Shown piece by piece: positions 36,703 through 48,000 of a stretch of 64,000 nucleotides of DNA. Numbering within the stretch: position 1 is the stretch's first letter; each line of letters begins with the position of its first letter. The translations under genes were made by a program, and so were the position numbers. The stretch is taken from the NCBI RefSeq assembly GCF_945859685.1, contig NC_079149.1, positions 135,262,153 through 135,326,152 on the forward strand, given 5' to 3'. The notes under the pieces are model-generated. The model was not told the origin of the DNA and searched no databases. It saw only the letters and a program-made list of their open reading frames with translations. Source of the DNA: Eupeodes corollae (taxonomy: Eukaryota; Arthropoda; Insecta; Diptera; Syrphidae).

Positions 36703-37393
36703 TAGCAGCCCGTCCTGGCTTCGCCCGGGTAAACATAAATAGGTACAGATTTTTAGTTATAAGCATGCCAATTAAAACACCATGAATCACTAAATTAGAA
36801 AAAAATGTATGCTTATCTTAAAGCCTCCCTGTACACTACGTTGGCTGTGGTGTTTGTTGGTGGCAACAAAACGTATTGATTTTGAGGAGATCTTACTCGA
36901 AAAAGTGCCACATGCAATTACCCGTGGGAAAAGCACTCTTTCCTCAAGTCGATACCAACAATGGAAAAAGTATGTCATTAAGATATATTTATTGTTAGGG
37001 TAAAGGATATTTTTAAAGAGAACTGTAACATTTTAAAAGATATGGGCAAATCAGTTAGTATCATCGGGATTCGCGGAACATGAGCAAGCTGCCCGGCCGC
37101 AGGACCCGTAATGATAGTTGCTACAATCATATCATCTCTTAATTCTTTGATCAATAGTTTTTTATTCTATAAAATTTTTTTGTCCTATCATTAATACTCT
37201 TCGCAGCGAATGCGATGAAAGACATTTGCTGGCTTATTTTTTCACACCTTCGGTTGGTTTTAATAGGAATTTCTCAAGATTGATAATGTAGCTTACTAAT
37301 GAAAAAAGAATTATTAAAATCGGTCCAGTACCTTTTTAGATTATATTTGTTATATACAAAAATACACTTCTTTCCTCTTTATAATATTAGAGT
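36703..37393. repeat. Insect-type repeat with GC-rich CTAGCAGCCCG head
   Basis: CACTAGCAGCCCGTCC and GGCTTCGCCCGGGT (36711-36740) make a GC-rich head unlike the surrounding DNA. The tail has TTAAAATCGGTCCAGTACC near 37315 and CCTCTTTATAATATTAG near 37375-37391. Similar heads and 'aaaatcggt.cag' tails occur in common non-autonomous repeats of insects; I cannot say whether the class is a LINE 3' end or a Helitron. Short frames in both directions (36790-37003) carry no known domain. It directly follows the preceding repeat copy. Confidence 0.45.
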
Positions 37394-40266
37394 ATATAGC
37401 ATTAACTAAATGAGTCTTTGTTTTAAATTTGAAGATAAATACCTAGGTACAAGCGGGTTTCATATTACTTAATAAGGAGGCGCTTTTTCGTGTCTTACTG
37501 TTCAAAGAAATCTTCGAAATTTCAAGTCAATCGATTACAAACTGTCTGAGTTGTTGGTCCAGTCAATTTTAAAATAAAAGGTTTAATAATTTTGCCATGT
37601 TTTAATACTAAAATTCAAAGAACCGGGTAATTCGAAAATCAAGTACTTAAGGGTTTTCCCGGCCTAAAAGCCTTAAAATTAAAATGTATTGCTTAGTAAT
37701 TTGAGTTTACTTAAACTTTATTTAGTTGATAAAAAAATGTTTTCTATGTTTTTGTTTATTTCTTAGTTTTACTTTTACAAGTCCAGCAAATCACCCTTCT
37801 AAAACATGGTTCAAACTGTTTAGATAATTAATAATAAGTTAACGGTAAACCAATAAACCATAAATATAAAAATAATTAGATATTTGCTACGTTAGCATAA
37901 AGCTGACGAAAATGTAAAAATAAACATAGAAAACGTGAAACATAAAAATTATATTTGATTTAACATTACTATTTTACGGTAATTTAGAAACAATTTTCAA
38001 AGATGGAAACATTTTTTAGATTACTTGGGGGGGGGGGGGGGTTACTTAGTTGACATAAAATTAGCAAAGCAGAAGCACAAAATACGTCATTTAAAACATG
38101 ACACGATAAATTCGAAAAACAATCTCATAAAATATTTATAACAAGAGCTTTAAACCCGTTTTTCAAAGAATACTTAAAGCATAGAAAACATAGAATGGTC
38201 AAATTTAATCTGTTCCAATTATGAAAAGACGTATTATATTCAAATTATACAACTAATTACTTTTCGATGTAATGTAGCACTTAAATTTTCTTCACTTTTG
38301 CCTTTATCCGGGATGATTTTCTTAATTGGGGTATTAATTATTAAAATCAGTTTACTTGACTTTAAAAATTATTCAACCACTGTAAGTTCAAGTATAGCTA
38401 CTCAGGCTCATAAAATCTTAGATTTCTCAGTTTTGTCAGCAACATTTCTCAATTCTTGTTTACAATATTCATTGGGTTGTACACTTATTTGACGTTGCCG
38501 AATACTTTAATTTTCTGAATTCATCTATTTTTGTTTCGCTATTGTAAGGATACTTGGAAAAAACTATAAAAAACGAGCAAATGCCATTTTTATTCTCAAA
38601 ATACCTTTTTTAAAATATTGATATGATTCCAAGAATCACAAATTAGGTATTTAAAATCCCTTAACCGATATTAGATAATTTCCAGTGTATTTAAAAATTC
38701 ATTAAGGTATCATTACATTGTATTTAATATTTCCTCGAGTTCGGTGAATTTCCTGAACCGTGGTGTTCATTGCCAAATACTTGGAATCCAGATTACCTGG
38801 TATCAGTTACTGTATATAACCTGACCTTTGTTTCGATCATTTCTAATAATGGAAAATCAAAGGTCTGTTAATGATGTTTTTTTTTTTTCTACACGCTAGG
38901 CATTTCTCTTCTGCGGAAGTAACTTTGAGATTTGTTTCTTTGTCGTGAATTAAGTGTTTCTTATCCTTTTTTTAATCAACGTAGAATTCTTGAGAAGTTA
39001 GTGCTACATGGAGAATAAATCTATACTGAGTGCATCCGAGCTTATGATTGGACTTCCCGAACAGGAATTTGGATATATTGGCAGTCAATTCCTTGATTGT
39101 TTGTTTCTAAACATTCTTGCAGTTTTGTTTTGAACTCTCAATTTTATTTTAAAATCTCAGTTCTGGCCGAAAACACACTTCACTGCATATGTGCATATTC
39201 ATCCCACGTCCCGCACCTAATCAGCAAGTTCATCCGACCTACTTGCACTTATAAAGTTGTGTCTTCAAAGGCGGTTTTTCTTTGAAAATTGTTCACACAA
39301 TGTTGGAATGCAGGGCTTGAAAAATAAAATCATAGCAACAAGAAGAAGATGATCCAACATTAGAAGAAGAAAAGAAAATTAAAACCAGAAAAATTCAGTG
39401 TGACAATCCTAGAAGTTCGCTTCAAGTTGTCGGCATTTGTTTTGGTGTTGTGCAATTTCATTCAAAGGGCAGAGGGAATTTAAGTCAAGGAAGGGTAATC
39501 AAGTTGTCGCTTCGCTACAATCGACATGGAATTCCTTCGGCAAAAGGACAGAAGACTACGGCAACGACAACGACGACGACGACGAGTGAATCGAAAACGA
39601 ACAGTAAGAGGGACATCAGGGAACTCCTTTATTAATACATGCTTTGCTTTTAGAAGTCCAACCTAACAATGAGATGGTTAAATCGGTTCATCGGACGGTT
39701 TTATCTTTTTCCAGAGCTTGTAGAGTAGGTGAGTCTTTGGGATAATGATATCGTCGCTCGTCATGTAAGCGGCACGTATGCAAAGACACATATCTTGGAG
39801 GATGATTGTATTTTAATAGCCCAACGCTTCTCTACCGTCCTCCGAGCTGCACCGACTGTGCTGCCGCCAAACGCCGGTGTATAATGGATTCATTTTTTGA
39901 CGCTGAACGATTGCGATAATGATTTCTTTTGTCGGCGGCGGCGTCGGTCGCCGTTCATCGTTCCCCCTCGTCATCGTCGTCGTCGTCTTCCACGAAGACA
40001 CGAGCGTTGAAATCATAGGTAGGTAAGGCAGGGTGATTGCAGAGTCAACAACAAGGAGTTACATATCTGGTACATAACCTTAGCCAACTCTGATGTGTCT
40101 TTGGACGTAACGTAAATGATGAGAGTCTTTCTTGGCCTGAATAGAAGAGGAAAATTAATTGCATTTCCTCTTTGTTTTTGTTTAGCTTTTGTTCTTGTTC
40201 CAATTTTGAGCAATGTTACATATTTATATATATAAAGACTTATATGGTTTGTTGCGTTGGTGTATA
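37394..40266. other. Non-coding stretch with G15 tract
   Basis: No gene recognised. A run of 15 G lies at 38027-38041, flanked on both sides by TTACTT. ACATAGAAAAC / GTTTTCTATGT occurs at about 37749, 37923 and, in variant form, 38172. A CGA/CAA-rich microsatellite lies at 39560-39590 and a GTC-rich one at 39968-39986. Confidence 0.5.
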
Positions 40267-40606
40267 AAGGGTATTTTTTTGGAGGTATAGGATTTTGAAT
40301 TGAGCTGATTTATTTAAATTAACATGATATTAACTATATTCCAAAAGGTAATCTTCTGCCATTATAGTTCAAATATTATTGACATATGACCGCCAAGACT
40401 GGCTCGGACTTGTTCTAATCTGTAGGTCTAATTTTCGATGACTTTTTCCTTCATTTATGATCAAATGCTAAAGAATCAGTCTCAAACCATTTAATTTGAA
40501 ATGTCAAACTAAAGTAAAAATAAACACTTGACAGCTGTCAAATAACGGACAGTTAAAATAGTGTTACCAACTTTGAGTTCTATGCCTTTAAAAAAGAAAC
40601 ACCCTT
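40267..40606. mobile_element. 340-bp MITE from a mariner-like DDE transposon
   Basis: Ends are AAGGGTATTTTTTTGGAGG (40267) and the complement of AAGGGTGTTTCTTTTTTAAA (to 40606), each flanked by TA (40265-40266 and 40607-40608), the target duplication of the Tc1/mariner superfamily. On the minus strand, about 40370-40445 reads VIEN-TYRLEQVRASLGGHM then IIFEL, which matches the usual transposase C-terminus of this family (a TSRL...ASRGGHMPEIIF-type ending). So it is an internal-deletion derivative that keeps only the last ~30 codons and both ends. It shares ends and subterminal sequence with the element at 16382-16924. Confidence 0.8.
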
Positions 40607-40608
40607 TA

Positions 40609-41924
40609 CAATGCAAGTGATGTGCTAGAAATATGTTTCACCTAGCTTTAGGTCAAAAAAGTTTATTTCAATTTGTGGTACCGCGTGCGTTTTCTACCTA
40701 CGTACCTAGCACAACCAGGTATGGATAGGAGATATACCTGCTTGCCAGACTTTAAGTATGTCTGTATATTCCACACCGCATCACACATGATGATGGTCTT
40801 GAAATTGGTCAGCACAGCACGATATAGAGAATTTTTGGGTTAAATCATTTAAAATTCTCTCTGATAAGAGTTTTAATTAAAATTTAACTCCCCCCTTAAC
40901 ACACCGCAAAATGAACAGAACAGAATAGAACAGATGACGGACGCCTCACTAAATACCCATAGTATCTAACCTCTATAGAGCTGAAACAATATATGTTGGT
41001 CTTGGTATACAGAACAATTTGAAGTGCAAAAAGTATCTAATGTAATGTAGGTACCTACTCCTACGAGCATATTGTTTCTATATTCCAAAAACCATGGTTA
41101 GACCATCATATGGTGGCAGAAACAATTGTTTTTCATTGCTTTTATTTTTAGAAATTGTAGAACGTACATATATTAGGGAGGAGGAGGGTAGGGTATATGT
41201 GAGTTTTTCAAAAATTGAAGTTCATTTTTTTCAATTAGTTTGTTTTTATTTTTGTTTTGTTCTGTTAATCAACACGCATGTGAAGCTTTTGTGAAAACGA
41301 ATTGCTTCTTTCTATGTTTTCAAAATGAAAGAGAAGAATAACAAATTGCCTCCAGGAAGGATACAAATTTGGACAGTTGTATTGCTTAGAGGAGATGGAG
41401 ACCTAGCCTGAGTTCCGAGTCTATTAGAAATAGGCAGTAGTATACAATGTTGTACACACTCCTCACAGAGGTATTCACTTCAACTCTGAAGATATATGAA
41501 TATTTAGGAGAAAAAACGCACAAATTGCTGAAGGTCACAAAGTAAATTGCTTTGTGGCCTTCCTTCTAAATATTGATTAATGTATAAAAAGAATTTTAAA
41601 CGCATCGCTAGAAACCCGCGATATTATGATTAAAAAAATCTAATATATCAGAAGTGTTCAGGTCGAAATTGGTGGCTTATTCGATTTTGGGAAAGCCACT
41701 TTTTGTATATTATTTTAGTACGCAACGACTGTTTTATTTGTGACCTTGCGTTGAGTGACAAATTCATTTTTATCTCATTGATTTGCAAACTCTCAAAAAA
41801 AAACAGTTCTCAAGAAATGTTTAAGGATAGATTGTGGAATCTTGCATCACATTTAACTAAAGTTAAAATAACAAAGTGCCTGCTTTTAATTTTGGTTATT
41901 TTCTAAATCCATCCGACTTTTGAG
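40609..41924. other. Non-coding stretch
   Basis: No gene or element recognised. Frames at 41094-41294 and 41703-41906 look like chance. Confidence 0.5.
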
Positions 41925-42013
41925 TTTTTGGCAGTTGAAATGATTGGTTCCGTTTCCCATATTTAAGTTTGTTTGTTTATTAAGAACTGTCACAGTTAAG
42001 GCGTGTTCAGATG
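41925..42013 (+). repeat. Dispersed ~95-bp repeat, copy E
   Basis: TTTTGGCAGTTGAAATG, TTCCGTTTCCCATATTTAAG, TTTGTTTGTTTATTAAG, AACTGTCACAGTTAAGGCG and TGTTCAGATG. It is about 500 bp from SINE copy 2. Confidence 0.6.
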
Positions 42014-42500
42014 AACCCTCGAGGGAAACAGTACTTTGTACATATACGGCATTTTGATCGCTCAAAGCTTCAACTTCTTGTTTTTTTTTAATTCTGAACA
42101 TTTTCAGAGCGCGTTTTGTGGGCTCAGAATAAAATAACAGAGCAAACAAAGTTAAATGCTGAACACAAACAATTTGATATTAAAAAGCCGAGAAATAAAA
42201 AAATCATCGTCAAAACAATCAAAATCATGATAGTTTAGTGCTCAAGTTGTTTCATAATTAAATCAGAAAGCTCTAAACATACTCTGCTCAGAACTTTACT
42301 CTGTTCGTTCAGACTTTGCTCAATGCTCAGCTCTGAACTAAAAAAGAAATATTTCACCGCAATACACTTAATTTCTTCTTCTCGAGTCAAAAAACAATTG
42401 TTTACCAGGTTTTATTTAAAAAAAAATGTAAAATATACTTGTTTTATAAATACAAAACTAATGGTTAAAATTACTTTTTTCAATTCATATTAAATCTGTA

Positions 42501-42746
42501 GTAACCGTAGCGTGATGGTTAGTGCGTTGGACTGTCATTCAAGGCGTCTTAGGTTCAATCCCTGCCTGTGCTACAAAACTTTTTCCACGGGTACTGCCTC
42601 TTGCGAGGAATTGACAAATCCTCCAAGAGTAATTTTTGTCATGAAAAGTGCTTTCTCAAATTAGCCAATCGGTTGAATGGTTGAGAGCTGTAAGTCACTA
42701 AGCCCTGGTTCTTCATGGACTGTTGCGCCACCAAATTTATTTATTA
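42501..42746 (+). mobile_element. tRNA-derived SINE, copy 2
   Basis: The head GTAGCGTGATGGTTAGTGCG (from about 42507) is the A-box region, and GGTTCAATCC at 42552-42561 is the B box (one change from the canonical GGTTCGANTCC class). The body runs through GGGTACTGCCTCTTGCGAGG and GTCATGAAAAGTG, then GGTTGAGAGCTGTAAGTCAC, TAAGCCCTGGTTCTTCATGG and ACTGTTGCGCCACC, ending in AAATTTATTTATT. Compared with copy 1, the AGGTCCC-to-CTCGCACA segment is missing. The head resembles a tRNA, but the anticodon arm and downstream body show it is a retroposon, not a working tRNA gene. Confidence 0.8.
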
Positions 42747-42784
42747 AATCTTTAAAACGTTATGATATGTAGAGCAAAATTCAA

Positions 42785-43060
42785 TTGATGCCGGTAGAAA
42801 TATTTGTTCGTAAGATATTTGAGATCAACCGAATTTTTCAATTCTTAACTTCAAATTGAAAGTTATAGCATTGTGTTCAATTCGGCAATTTGAAAACTTT
42901 GACCTTTTTCGGCGAATTAAGTTCCCTAGAGTCTTAAAAAATCTTTGCTCGACCTCCAAATCTCAAAAATTTGCAGAGATATCTACTTCAAAACATGTTT
43001 CTCTTAAATATAATGGCGAAAAATGTTAAACGATTTAGTAAAATGTAAAATTAAGATCTT
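42785..43060 (+). repeat. Diverged copy of the GTCCCTAGAG-family repeat
   Basis: GGCAATTTGAAAACTTTGAC near 42884, then AAGTTCCCTAGAGTCTTA near 42918, CGACCTCCAAATCTC near 42950 and CAGAGATATCTACTTCAAAA near 42975 align in order with the copies at 35.9 and 58.4 kb. It sits between SINE copy 2 and a copy of the ~95-bp repeat. Confidence 0.5.
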
Positions 43061-43149
43061 ACTTTCTTTTAACAATTTTCTTAAGTTAAAATCTACTTTA
43101 ACTTTTACCTATAATATTATAAGAGCAGTGGATGAAAATTTTGAGTCTT

Positions 43150-43240
43150 CATTTCGGAAGTCAAATTTAAATGTCCGTTTAAACATGTTTGCTTTGTTTG
43201 TTTTCACGAACTGTCACTGTTGAGGCGTCTTCGGATGCTC
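43150..43240 (+). repeat. Dispersed ~95-bp repeat, copy F
   Basis: CATTTCGGAAGTCAAAT, ATGTTTGCTTTGTTTG, TTTTCACGAACTGTCACTGT, TGAGGCGTCTTCGGATG. The CACGAACTGTCAC core is clear. Confidence 0.55.
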
Positions 43241-46200
43241 GTTTTTAAATAAAAGCAATTATGAATTTAATAGTAAGCAAAACGAAAAGTTTAAAATTTT
43301 AGATTCACTTAGTAAGTTGCTAAAATTGCTACGTGGTAAAATTTTGAGAATTTAAGTAAAAAAAATAAAGCAAACTTTTTACTTGGAATAAATAAAAATC
43401 CTGAGAAGTCATTCCGTAATTTTCAAAAAGGTAAACTTCAAACCGATTATCATTAACGATATCGTCAATAATTTGCTTCGCGTAACTTTGTCACTATCAT
43501 CTCGTCTATAGTTTTAAGTACAGCTAATGCTTGTCCGATAACTTGAAAATGTTATTAAACTTGGTTTTTGTTGTGAAAAGTTGCAACAAATTGCTTTTTA
43601 CCGAACTTACCAACTAGTAGTAGTAGTTACACGACATTCGTTAAATGCCGCAAATATTTCGACAAAAATGGCTTAAGTTTCAATTACTAATTGCATTTAC
43701 TTTTCGAAGATCCTTTAATGAAAATTGGGCTTTTTGCAAACAATAATATTGCAGGACACCAACGTTAAGTTATCAGTCTATTACAATCAATTATGTAAAA
43801 TAATTTAAGTCGATTTATTAAACGTTTATTAATTTGTCATTTTCAAATTGAAATTAGATAAGTCTGTTAATAAACTTATTGTTGCCTCTGTGAAATGACA
43901 AGATTGTCAACTTTGTAAAAACATTACATCAAAAAACTTTCTTTAGATTTCACTTTTTTTTGCAACGCTAAACTGTAAATAAAAACAATCTCAAGACTCG
44001 TTTAAGTCTAACCATAGACTTACCTAAGCCTCTACCTAATGCATACAAACCATAATTGAAATTTGTCCAAATTTGGAACCTTGTTCCACACCACAAAACA
44101 TGTCTCAATTTTTATTGGTTAATATCAATTGAAAACAGAAAATACCATTTAATTCAATTTATGAGCGACAAATTAATAAATACATCTTTTTTATTTATCG
44201 AAATATAAAATAACTTAATCCCGCAATGATTCTTGGTTTAATTAAACTTAAATTTGTAAAATAAACAAAAGCAAAAAACAAAAAATATAAACAAAAAGAA
44301 AAGTCCCATATGAATTCCTAGAGACTCGATGTTCCAATTAAAATTCAATTCATGAGAATGAGATGAGTGGATAATGGAATAAATTTTTAATTACACATAA
44401 GTACCAAGAGACGTCTAAAGGTATATTACACGAGCCACGACGATGACGCTCATACATACATATACCTATATATTGGAATTAAAATCGATGGGAAAATATA
44501 AAATATATGCAGGTAAGTATGGTAAAAGCTTGATGGCCACTCGAACTTGGCCAAATGATGGGGTACTTGACTGAAGGATATTTTGATTTATCTTCTCTTC
44601 TTTTTTTTTAAACCTCTTCCTGTAGGAAATCGATGATGTAAAAAATATTTGATGATGTTTATTTATTGGGGTGATTTAAGGCATAGGGCATAATTAAGCT
44701 ATATACCCACAACATTAGGTAGAAATAAATTTACGAAATGTAGGTGAAGTTTGTGTTCATTTGAATTCCAGGTTTAAGGTGGATCAATGAAGTTTTTCTT
44801 CATCTAACCTATCTACTACCTGGCCTAATCACTTATACCCAACTAAACAGCAATTAAATGACTATCATCCAAATGATGAGGAACACCTTCTTTACACATA
44901 GATTGCATGCCTTGAAAAATATTTAAGGATAAGCATGTTAATTAAGTATGAAGTTAGGATTTTATCTATCAGTTCTGTGGGTAGATGGAAATTGAGTAAA
45001 ATTTAAGAGGTTTACTTAAAGAGGATTAAAATGACAGGAAAAGTTTTCTAGACAATTTAATAAGCCGTTCAAGTTTTGACATACCATCGATAAAATGACT
45101 ATATTTTCAATATTTATGCTTCGAACTCCCTTTTAACAGAAACTCTTTTTTTACAAAAACAAATTTAGCCGATTTCAGTACAACCACTTCTCCCACACCC
45201 TTCAACTTCAGAACCAAATTACCTAGAAACTCTGAATTTTGTAACACTCCTTACTAAGCTATAGCCAATGATTGCACCCTACCGGAATTCAGCTCTGTGA
45301 CCAAAAGAGTTTCTTAGATACAGCACTTTAAAAATCTCAAAAACCGTAATTGACTGACTCACCGACCATCAAAATTATGAAGTACTTCACACGAAGATAC
45401 CATTTATAGTTGAAGGAAATTGAAAAATCGAAAAAAATGTGGGTTTTGATCTTAAGACTATACAAGACATGAGTTAAAAACACTCCTTCTGAGAGTTTTA
45501 GAATAATGAAGTTAAGCAAAGTGGAAGAAGATTATACTGCGTATACAAAGAAAAACATCTAAAATATAAGGATATGCACTAAGGGGGTCATCCGCCTACT
45601 TTACATGTATTTGATATAGTTTATATGAAATACTTCTGAATATTACAGAATAATAATATTTATTAGAGTGAAATTCGTTGAAATTGGACGGACTTACTTG
45701 GCAAGTTTATTAATACTTATATGTATATAATAGTAAAGTGCCAGAAAACTTCCTTAGTACAAACCTATTCACTTTTATCCGGTAATCATTCAATAGCAAT
45801 TATCTGTCTTTAAAAGTTCTTTCCATATAACCTTTTAAAAGATTCAAATTCATACTTAACCTTTGTAAACATAGAACTTGGCATATTTTTAGATCTTATT
45901 ACTGTTCGTAGAGGACTTCTCGCTCAGGTTGTTTGAATGCAGTAGAACTTGGCCCCCTCTTTTTAGCATCTATTTTTTTAGTGCAATACATTTATCTTTA
46001 TCTTTCCGTTGAGTATTTTTCTTTAAGAAGACTTAAAATATAAACTTAACCCATACTTCTGAATTTACTTTGCACTAAAAATATGATTCCATTCGCTTTC
46101 AGAGTTTTTATTTTCTACCAAACGAAGATAAAACCTAAACTCGTTAGTGTTGTATTTTTGAAGTTTCTTGTTTTCTTTTTTTTTCTGCTGATGGTGTTTT

Positions 46201-47119
46201 CCAGGAAAAGCTAAGAACTTTCCTTTAATGATTGGTTAAACTATTTTATGTAGTTTTGTCTTCTTTTTCCTTCAAAAGGTTCATCATCTTATCATCAGGC
46301 AGGTAAAGGAATAAAATACTCTGTCTGGGTGCTGTTGGCTGCTGCTGATGATGATCTGATGTCGGACGAAGTTAACACTTTTAAAATTAATTTTGAAATA
46401 GTAAACTTCTTTTGGCATTACGATTTGCGAAACAAAGGATTGAAAATTCCCTTAGGGAACACAAAGTTATATCATTTAAATATATAAATTCTCCTTTGTG
46501 CTACGAGTTAATGTATATATGTACATATTTATGTGTGAATGTATGTTATTGAGTGAAAATTTAAATTTAACGCCTAAGGAAAAGTTAATTTCAATCTTTA
46601 CTTAGCTCTTATGAAAATCGAATATGTACATAATATGTGAATTTAAAATGAATTCGATATTATTCTTTATTGGGTAAAGGGTCATTTAAATTTAGACAAC
46701 ATTTGGAAACACCTCCGAATGAATATTTAAGGCCTTATTAAACTTATTTGGAACTTAATCCTGTTATTATAATACTTCGAAATTATTGATTGAAGGATTA
46801 TTCTATTGGAAGTTATCGAAATTCAAGCCATTTGACATTACTCAAAGTTTCAATGCTCTTACCATTTAAATGCATAATTTTTAGAAAGAAAAATCTTTAA
46901 TGATTTAAGCATGTCTTTTTTCTACATCCATGTCTCTGGTGCAAAAACAGTTAAGTAAGTTAAGTACTCTACACATAAAATACTATTTAATTGTTATTAA
47001 AGACTGAAACTTCAATTTAAGTTTGTAGGCTAACTTTTCGAAGGTTCTAACATACAAATTTTTGAACGCTAATCGGAATTTATCAGTCTGTTTTCTTATT
47101 ATTAAACTTAAAAGGCAAT
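43241..47119. other. Non-coding stretch of about 3.9 kb
   Basis: AT-rich throughout, with no gene, inverted ends or known repeat recognised. The only frame near 60 codons (45337-45519, minus) lacks features. Confidence 0.5.
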
Positions 47120-48000
47120 TCTAGCTGATGTAAATTCAAATGGTAGACATGTGCATTCAAGAGGACAAAAGCTTTTCTCAAACCCACCTCTGTATGTACT
47201 AACTCCTACTCTCACATCCCCGCGGCGAGTATCGGGCCTAAGACCTCAACTGAAGATTGGTTTCTAACCTGAATGGAAAGTTGTTGGGGACAGCACACGA
47301 AAGAGGGTGGGAGAGTTATTTCCACTAAGGAAACTCTCCTTATCCAGGCAGCAGCGGACAAATTCTTTAAATGAAATCAACGGTGCAGCTCCAGTAAGGT
47401 TGAACTACCAAGTGAACACCATCTAGGGCTTCTACAAAATATTCGGAGCCCAGGCCCATAAGGAGCATTTCATCTGGCTCCCAGTCCTTGGAGTTATACT
47501 AAGGTAACTTCCTGACGACGTAAAAAATACCTTAGTTGCAAAGCACCAACAAGCCTCGGATACGTACGGATTTACTGACAACCCAAGCAAACAAAATAAG
47601 GACAACGAACTTCGGATCTGTGCGTGGAATGCTAGGTCCCTTAACAGACCACGTGCAGCCAAACAATTAGCGGAAGCCCTAAACTGCTGCAAGGCAGATA
47701 TTACCGTCATCCAAGAAATGCTATCGATGGAGAATTGAAGAGAAGATATAACTGTACGGGCTGTTCAGCGACACTGACCCAGCTAACAGAATTAGTCCAA
47801 CGACTTAGGTGGCTAGGTCATGTAGAGCGAACGGATATCAACGCTCCAGGCACACACAGGTGGGTGAAGGCCTCTACCAACTTGGCGTGCGAACCGGACA
47901 CAGCTAGCTAGGGACCGAGAAGGCTGGAGACGCATGTTGGTTGAGGCCCAGGTCCACCCGGACAGTCTTAAGTAAGTATGTATAAGTAGATGTAAGTTCC
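47120..48000 (+). mobile_element. Internally deleted LINE with EEP endonuclease start and C-terminal tail
   Basis: The leader (47120-47590) is GC-richer than its surroundings. From about 47595 the plus strand reads NELRICAWNARSLNRPRAAK and QLAEALNCCKADITVIQEM, the start of an exonuclease/endonuclease/phosphatase domain (the WN..SL and IQE positions are typical of RTE/I-like LINEs). At about 47745-47800 it jumps to LVQRLRWLGHVERTDINAP and then, in a shifted frame, LARDREGWRRMLVEAQVHP with a stop at 47971, the usual last residues of such elements. The whole RT is deleted. The tail TAAGTAAGTATGTATAAGTA lies at about 47970-47990, as expected for a short-repeat LINE 3' end. Confidence 0.8.

Noticed and set aside
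39450..39635. Thr-rich 61-codon frame
   Set aside because: The Thr run comes from an ACG/ACA microsatellite.
42501..42570. Functional tRNA gene
   Set aside because: The A- and B-box-like head continues into a ~180-bp body shared with a second dispersed copy, so it is a SINE head.
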